DNA from: Methylomonas sp.
GTDB lineage: Bacteria > Pseudomonadota > Gammaproteobacteria > Methylococcales > Methylomonadaceae
Reading direction: 5' to 3'
DNA length: 35,975 nt
Assembly: GCA_026988195.1 (NCBI GenBank)
Contig: JALSLS010000417.1
Span: 1-35,975, forward strand
The notes below the pieces were generated by a model. That model was not told where the DNA came from and searched no databases. It saw nothing but the letters and a program-made list of their open reading frames with translations. Position 1 is the stretch's first letter. Each line of letters starts with the position of its first letter. Shown here piece by piece: positions 30,706 to 35,975 of this stretch. Made by a program: the position numbers and the translations under genes.

Positions 30706-31674
30706 ATGGATCTAAAATTTCTAGACTTTGAACAACCTATCGCTGAATTAGAAGCGAAGATTGAAGAGCTTCGTAAGGTGGAGTTTGATAATGATATTAA
30801 TATTTCCGATACGCTAAAACAGCTAGAAGAAAAAAGTGAGACATTAACTGCCTCAATTTTTTCTGATTTATCTGATTGGCAAATCTCTCAATTATCAAGA
30901 CACCCTGAACGCCCCTATACATTAGATTTTATTGAGCATATGTTTACTGATTTCCATGAATTACATGGAGATAGGGCTTATGCGGATGATCAAGCACTGG
31001 TTTGTGGGCTGGCTAAACTTGAAGGGCAGCCTATTGTTGTTATTGGTCATCAAAAAGGAAGGGATACTAAAGAGAAAATACACCGTAACTTTGGAATGCC
31101 ACGTCCTGAGGGCTACCGTAAAGCTTTACGTGTTATGAAGATGGCGGAACGATTTGGTTTGCCTATTATTTGTCTTATTGACACACCAGGGGCATACCCT
31201 GGCATTGGTGCAGAAGAGCGTGGACAAAGTGAAGCAATCGCTAGAAACCTGTTTGAGATGTCCAGATTAAGAACTCAGGTTATTTGTGTTGTGATTGGAG
31301 AAGGAGGTTCTGGTGGGGCTCTAGCAATTGGTGTAGGTGATAGATTGATTATGCTGGAATATAGCACTTATGCTGTTATTTCCCCAGAAGGCTGTGCATC
31401 TATTTTATGGAAAAGTACTGAGAAATCTGAGTTGGCGGCTGAAGCTATGGGAATAACGTCTGACAGAGTGAGAGAGGAGGGTTTTCTGGATGAGGTGGTG
31501 CGTGAGCCAGTGGGTGGTGGGCACCGAGATTACCAAAAAGTAGCTTTAAGCTTAAGAGAAGCTTTAATTAGGCATTTAGACGAATTGAAAAAAATAGATA
31601 TGGATGACATTGTCGATGAACGTTATCAACGGATTATGCGATACGGGTCATTTTCTGAAGAGGTTGCTAAGTAA
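30706..31674 (+). CDS. accA: Acetyl-CoA carboxylase carboxyltransferase subunit alpha
   Basis: [72 protein letters not shown]. Confidence 0.97.
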   Translation: MDLKFLDFEQPIAELEAKIEELRKVEFDNDINISDTLKQLEEKSETLTASIFSDLSDWQISQLSRHPERPYTLDFIEHMFTDFHELHGDRAYADDQALVCGLAKLEGQPIVVIGHQKGRDTKEKIHRNFGMPRPEGYRKALRVMKMAERFGLPIICLIDTPGAYPGIGAEERGQSEAIARNLFEMSRLRTQVICVVIGEGGSGGALAIGVGDRLIMLEYSTYAVISPEGCASILWKSTEKSELAAEAMGITSDRVREEGFLDEVVREPVGGGHRDYQKVALSLREALIRHLDELKKIDMDDIVDERYQRIMRYGSFSEEVAK

Positions 31675-31679
31675 TATTT

Positions 31680-31841
31680 AGGAACGTGTATGGAATAACT
31701 TCCCGAAATTATAACGTAGGATTTTTGTTTCAGGTGGAATGATCTCATGAGGCGCATAGCAAGCTACGCAACGAATGAGATCATTCCATCTGGAGCAAAA
31801 AGACAAGTTAGAAACCGGGAAGTTATTTCATGCACATTCCT
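31680..31841. repeat. Type-C palindromic element, apparently complete (162 bp)
   Basis: AGGAACGTGTATGGAATAACTTCCCG...GGTGGAATGATCTCAT - gaggcgcatagcaagctacgcaacga - ATGAGATCATTCCATCT...CGGGAAGTTATTTCATGCACATTCCT. Confidence 0.92.
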
Positions 31842-31860
31842 TTATACCACACTTTATTTT

Positions 31861-31886
31861 AAAGACCGGCTTTCGTCGGTCTTTTT
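31861..31886 (+). terminator. Rho-independent terminator between accA and tilS
   Basis: AAAGACCG-gctttcgt-CGGTCTTTTT. Confidence 0.8.
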
Positions 31887-31894
31887 CGTTTAAT

Positions 31895-33217
31895 ATGCTG
31901 AAACCTGATTATATAACTTCATTATTACCAACGAACATTGAACAAATCATCCTTGCTTATAGTGGAGGTGTGGATTCACATGTTTTATTACACCTAATCG
32001 CATCAAACCCTGATTTAAAATCCAAAATAATAGCTGTATATATACATCATGGTCTGCAAGTGGAGGCCGACGGATGGGGGGAGCACTGTCAGCTTGTCGC
32101 ATTAAACTTAGGGGTAAGATTTAAAATTATTAAAGTCATAATTGATGATGTTTCCGGTAAAAGCATAGAGGAACTTGCGAGAGATGCGCGCTATCAAGCA
32201 TTAAAGCCATTGCTTGAGGCGGAGGGCGTGCTTTTGTTAGCGCAGCATAGAGAAGATCAACTTGAAACAGTGTTATTGCAACTTTTTAGAGGGGCTGGGG
32301 TACAAGGTCTTTCTGGGATGCCAGTAGAAATTCCTTTTGGCAAGGGGAGAATGTGCCGCCCTTTGTTAGATGTATCAAAGCAGGATATTTATGACTATGC
32401 AATAAGCAATAAATTGTCCTGGGTTGAAGACCCTAGTAATAAAAATAATGATTTTGATCGAAACTTTTTAAGAAATGAGATAGTCCCCAAGTTAAAACAA
32501 AAATGGCCCGCTTTGGATAAAACGGTGGCTCGTTCAGCCCGACACTGTGCTAATGCACATCAATTATCGGAAGACGTATCAAAAGACTTTTTAAGTCAAA
32601 TAATAAACAAGGCTGATCATACCCTTAATATTGCCAAGTTAATTGAGCATGATAGTTATATGCAAAGCTTAGGTATTAGGCAATGGTTTAAGTTTAACCA
32701 ATTAAGAATGCCAGCAGAGAGCGTAATCCATTGTATTCTAAATGAGCTTATTAAAGCTACAGAATCAAGAAATCCTGAGCTTAAAGGGGAAGGGTATCGT
32801 ATTAGACGGTACAGAGATAAACTATTTTGTTTAAAAGGGAAAGAACTTGAGCAACAGCTAGTGGCTATTAACCAGCAATGGCAGACAGGCCTAAAACAAA
32901 TAACACTTGGTAATGGTGCAATACTAACAATTGTTGACTCAGAACAGGGCCTCTCAAAGAGAAAATGGGAGATCGCGGAAGTCAATGTAAGGTTTCGACA
33001 AGGCGCTGAGAAAATAAGGCTAGTCGGTAGAGAAGGGCGGCATACACTAAAAAAATTATATCAAGAAAAAGGAATCCCTCCTTGGGAGCGTAATACGATT
33101 CCTTTGATATACCTAGATAATCAGTTAGCTGCTATCGCTAATTTATGGGTTAGTGCTGACTTTTGTAATAACCATGAAGAGCCAGGGTATAGTATTGATT
33201 ACTACCCTCGTTCTTAA
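31895..33217 (+). CDS. tilS: tRNA(Ile)-lysidine synthase
   Basis: ILAYSGGVDSHVLLHLI, HHGLQVEADGWGEHC, AQHREDQLETVLLQLFRGAGVQGLSGMP; ATG at 31895 preferred because the longer ORF reads through a repeat and a terminator. Confidence 0.93.
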   Translation: MLKPDYITSLLPTNIEQIILAYSGGVDSHVLLHLIASNPDLKSKIIAVYIHHGLQVEADGWGEHCQLVALNLGVRFKIIKVIIDDVSGKSIEELARDARYQALKPLLEAEGVLLLAQHREDQLETVLLQLFRGAGVQGLSGMPVEIPFGKGRMCRPLLDVSKQDIYDYAISNKLSWVEDPSNKNNDFDRNFLRNEIVPKLKQKWPALDKTVARSARHCANAHQLSEDVSKDFLSQIINKADHTLNIAKLIEHDSYMQSLGIRQWFKFNQLRMPAESVIHCILNELIKATESRNPELKGEGYRIRRYRDKLFCLKGKELEQQLVAINQQWQTGLKQITLGNGAILTIVDSEQGLSKRKWEIAEVNVRFRQGAEKIRLVGREGRHTLKKLYQEKGIPPWERNTIPLIYLDNQLAAIANLWVSADFCNNHEEPGYSIDYYPRS

Positions 33218-33280
33218 AGAACGAGCATGAAACAAAAATCCTACGTTATAATTTCGGGAAGTTATTCCATACACGTTCCT
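33217..33280. repeat. Internally deleted type-C element abutting the tilS stop
   Basis: 33228..33283 is the exact reverse complement of 31677..31732 (56 bp); left end aagaacgagcatgaaa resembles the type-C terminus aggaatgtgcatgaaa. Confidence 0.88.
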
Positions 33281-33308
33281 AAAGGTTTAAAAATTAAAAG
33301 GCTAATGA

Positions 33309-33776
33309 ATGAGTGAAATTAATATTTATCAAGACCTACAACAGCTAGGGGGAAAAACAGAACTGCCGGACACCCCTGAAGGTGCGGTATTAGAAAGTGT
33401 AAAGAACCCACAAGCCGAAGTTGATTATATGGTGCGTTTTGTGGCACCAGAATTTACTTCGCTCTGTCCCATGACTGGGCAACCAGATTTTGCACATTTG
33501 GTGATTGATTACATTCCTTCAACTCACTTAGTCGAAAGTAAATCATTAAAGTTATTTCTAGGTTCTTTTAGAAACCATGGTGCCTTTCATGAAGACTGCA
33601 CAGTCAGTATTGGTCGTCGATTAATAGCAGAAATTTCGCCAAAATGGTTGCGAATTGGCGGATATTGGTACCCACGAGGCGGAATTCCTATTGATGTTTT
33701 TTTTGCACAAGGCGAAATCCCAAAAGGTGTTTGGGTTCCAGAACAGGGCGTGCCTCCTTATAGAGGGCGCGGATAA
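33309..33776 (+). CDS. queF: NADPH-dependent 7-cyano-7-deazaguanine reductase
   Basis: [49 protein letters not shown]. Confidence 0.96.
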   Translation: MSEINIYQDLQQLGGKTELPDTPEGAVLESVKNPQAEVDYMVRFVAPEFTSLCPMTGQPDFAHLVIDYIPSTHLVESKSLKLFLGSFRNHGAFHEDCTVSIGRRLIAEISPKWLRIGGYWYPRGGIPIDVFFAQGEIPKGVWVPEQGVPPYRGRG

Positions 33777-33830
33777 ATACTTTCCACCGTAAAGTTAATC
33801 CACGCCCCCATTGTTCCCGCGCTGGAACGA

Positions 33831-33952
33831 CACTGCCATTAAGTTAAGCAATTTGCTGTAGGATGTGCTGACGATAGGAAGCGCATCAGCTGTAAACGAT
33901 GCGCTTCCTATCGTCAGCACATCCTACCTGTGATCTTAACTTAATGGCAGTG
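33831..33952. repeat. Type-D palindromic element, copy 2 (122 bp, inverted relative to copy 1)
   Basis: CACTGCCATTAAGTTAAG caatttgct GTAGGATGTGCTGACGATAGGAAGCGCATC agctgtaaac GATGCGCTTCCTATCGTCAGCACATCCTAC ctgtgat CTTAACTTAATGGCAGTG. Confidence 0.95.
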
Positions 33953-34033
33953 ATGCTAGGGCGAGGGAATTATTTAGGTGGTTGGTATACAAGTATAAGT
34001 TAATTATCCAGGTCGTATGTCCCTATACACTGG

Positions 34034-34056
34034 ATACCAGCAGTCCCTGCTGGTAT
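34034..34056. repeat. REP-like hairpin
   Basis: ATACCAGCAG-tcc-CTGCTGGTAT within the ctgGATACCAGC...GGTATGACG context. Confidence 0.8.
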
Positions 34057-34126
34057 GACGTGGACCTAGTGTGTTATATACGGCTGAAGCTCATGGGTAA
34101 CCAAATAAATGTAAAAGTCTTGAGAA

Positions 34127-34891
34127 TTAAAAACTATCTTTTAACTCTCTAATCGTTTTAAATATTTTGATTGTAGGTTGCCCCTGCATATTAATCGATT
34201 GTTGTATTTCAATACTATTTTCTCTTAGAAATGGGTTGGTTTTTATTTCTTGCTCTAAAGTGCTGGGAATTGTTGGCTGGTTTTGTGCTCTTAGCTGCTT
34301 TACTTGTTGTACCCTTAGCTGTAAATTTTGGTTTTTAGGCTCAAGTGATAGGGCAAATGCTCCATTATCCTGAGTATATTCGTGAGTACAAAAGATTTTT
34401 GTTTGTTTAGGTAAGGCCTTGATTTTCTGTAATGAGTGCCACATTTGTTCTGCAGAGCCTTCAAATAAACGTCCGCAGCCCATAGAAAAAAGTGTATCAC
34501 CACAAAATAATAAATCGCTCTTGTAAAAAAAGAAGATTATATGGCCTAATGTATGGCCTGGTGTTTCAATAACTTTGAAAACTTCATTTCCCAACATAAA
34601 CTCATCATTTTGTTTAACCGTTTTATCAATGCCGGGGATTCTATGTTGGTCAGCATCAGCGGCTATTATTTGGCAGTGGGTTACCTTTTTTAATTCTAGG
34701 TTAGCACCAATATGGTCATGATGATGGTGAGTATTTAAAATGTAATCTAAAGACCATTTTTTTTGTTTTAAAACATCTAAAACAGGTGAGGCAACTGCAG
34801 GGTCAACTACAGCCGTTTTTTTGCTGCTTGGCTCGTGGATTATATAAATATAATTATCATTTAAGACCGGAATTTGAATAATTTCTAGCAT
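34127..34891 (-). CDS. gloB: Hydroxyacylglutathione hydrolase (glyoxalase II)
   Basis: NDNYIYIIHE, ILNTHHHHDHIGANLELK, TPGHTLGHI, FCGDTLFSMGCGRLFEG, CTHEYTQDN. Confidence 0.95.
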   Translation of the reverse strand: MLEIIQIPVLNDNYIYIIHEPSSKKTAVVDPAVASPVLDVLKQKKWSLDYILNTHHHHDHIGANLELKKVTHCQIIAADADQHRIPGIDKTVKQNDEFMLGNEVFKVIETPGHTLGHIIFFFYKSDLLFCGDTLFSMGCGRLFEGSAEQMWHSLQKIKALPKQTKIFCTHEYTQDNGAFALSLEPKNQNLQLRVQQVKQLRAQNQPTIPSTLEQEIKTNPFLRENSIEIQQSINMQGQPTIKIFKTIRELKDSF

Positions 34892-34937
34892 AATATGTAG
34901 TTGCTTAAAAATAAGGCGATTTGTATTTCACTTTATT

Positions 34938-35103
34938 ATATACTTCGCGCGGTCACGACTGCAGATTTCTAACCGCTGAGTTTTTGCCAATAGCTGCGGT
35001 GCTGAAACAGTTGCGTAGCTTGCTATGCGCCTGTTTCAGCACCTTGCTATCGACAAAAATCAGCAGCTTATAAATTCCGCATCCGTGACCGCGCGAAGTA
35101 TAT
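34938..35103. repeat. Type-B palindromic element (166 bp)
   Basis: ATATACTTCGCGCGGTCACG ... CGTGACCGCGCGAAGTATAT perfect 20-bp TIR; apical GGTGCTGAAACAG-ttgcgtagcttgctatgcgc-CTGTTTCAGCACC. Confidence 0.92.
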
Positions 35104-35151
35104 CTATACTGATGAATATTATTATAATTTAATGAGCTTGCATTATTTGGT

Positions 35152-35592
35152 ATGAAAATATTTATCAAATTATTAATTTTGATTATTATTGTAGCTTGCG
35201 CTGCCCCTTTTTTTATTAAAGGCCCTGATGGAAATAGGCTGTTTAAAATGGATATTGGAACCTTAAACCATGATTTTTTCAGTCAAAATACCAGGCACAA
35301 GGCATTAAAAAATACTGATCTTAAAGTATTTAAATGGGTAGACAAAAAGGGAGTTACTCATTACTCTGATCAAAATGATCCTCAATATAACAGTCAATTA
35401 TCTGAAATAAAACCTATTAGTACCCTTTCTTTTCAGAAACAAAAAAAGATAGAGAAGTCTGGGGAATCCGAGTTTTCAGTAGGGTTAACGACAGTACCTT
35501 TGAGTAAGATTCCTAAGTTAATTGATGACTCTAAACAGCTTAAAAAAGTAATGGAGGGACGAGGTAGGCAAATAGAGCAGGCCTTAAAGTAA
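35152..35592 (+). CDS. DUF4124-like domain-containing protein
   Basis: N-terminal TM/signal; LKVFKWVDKKGVTHYSDQNDPQY (W-x-D-x-x-G-x-x-x-Y-S-D-x-P-like). Confidence 0.8.
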   Translation: MKIFIKLLILIIIVACAAPFFIKGPDGNRLFKMDIGTLNHDFFSQNTRHKALKNTDLKVFKWVDKKGVTHYSDQNDPQYNSQLSEIKPISTLSFQKQKKIEKSGESEFSVGLTTVPLSKIPKLIDDSKQLKKVMEGRGRQIEQALK

Positions 35593-35641
35593 CACCTCAA
35601 ACTTTTAAGGGTAACTATTCAGCATCTTTAGTGTAATGCTT

Positions 35642-35885
35642 TGTAGGAGTGTCCGCCCTCGGCACACCGCTTCGCTGCTCCTCGATAATAGCTCCTGCAT
35701 TATTCTACCTACGGGCTTCCTGCCCTAGTGCATTGCTCTACCTACATGCATAATCTACATGGATGTAGTGAATGCAGATATTGCAGGAGCAAATATCTGT
35801 CCATGCACTAGTCGGCGCGATTAAAATAATGCTCTTTTCTCTGAAAAGTTCAATTACCTTCGCGCCGAGGGCGGACGCTCCTACA
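35642..35885. repeat. Type-E palindromic element (244 bp) with TGTAGGAGYGTCCGCCCTCGGC terminal inverted repeat
   Basis: tgtaggagtgtccgccctcggc ... gccgagggcggacgctcctaca; internal pairs gctcctgca/tgcaggagc and ctagtgcat/atgcactag. Confidence 0.88.
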
Positions 35886-35893
35886 TTAAAAGG

Positions 35894-35975
35894 TTAGGCA
35901 CAAAATGTTTCAATAGAACTTAGAATCCCTTGGGTATCTAAGCCACATTCAGTTAATAACTCTTCGCGAGTGCAT
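35894..35975 (-). CDS. dxs: 3' end of probable 1-deoxy-D-xylulose-5-phosphate synthase
   Basis: Reverse strand reads CTREELLTECGLDTQGILSSIETFCA*; only 26 residues, resembling the Dxs C-terminus. Confidence 0.5.
   Translation of the reverse strand, partial: CTREELLTECGLDTQGILSSIETFCA

Noticed and set aside
31775-31894. N-terminal extension of tilS in the ORF track
   Set aside because: It reads through a type-C hairpin element and a rho-independent terminator; homology begins at MLKPDYITSLLP (31895).

Overview
This AT-rich gammaproteobacterial chromosomal window is mostly core genes. In order they are: the aromatic-amino-acid supraoperon (pheA 3' part, hisC, tyrA-aroA fusion, cmk, rpsA, ihfB), lapA, feoABC with a Fur-box-like site, a fused HyuA/HyuB 5-oxoprolinase-type ORF, a DUF4405-like membrane protein, mscS plus a DUF4332-like protein, a patatin-like phospholipase, a PHP-domain protein, an ABC exporter, slt, fabA-fabB, ttcA, lolA, rarA, a thioredoxin/CcdA-like membrane protein with an apparent frameshift, accA, tilS, queF, gloB, a DUF4124-like protein, and the 3' end of a probable dxs. 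I see no prophage, CRISPR array, defence island or transposase gene. The unusual content is intergenic. A dense set of long palindromic (hairpin, MITE/REP-like) elements includes three arm types (A, B, C) that share an apical core close to GTTGCGTAGCTTGCTATGCGCCT. One copy is an A/B chimera joined at that core, and its apical insert is inverted relative to a sister copy. Further palindromic families (D, E, and a GTAGGGTGGGCA type) and two REP-like hairpins are also present. Other notable items are a decayed chemoreceptor fragment with a nearby (GCTGTT)5 repeat and a frameshift that splits a signal peptide from a CPHC thioredoxin motif. All family assignments come from reading the sequence; no database search was run.
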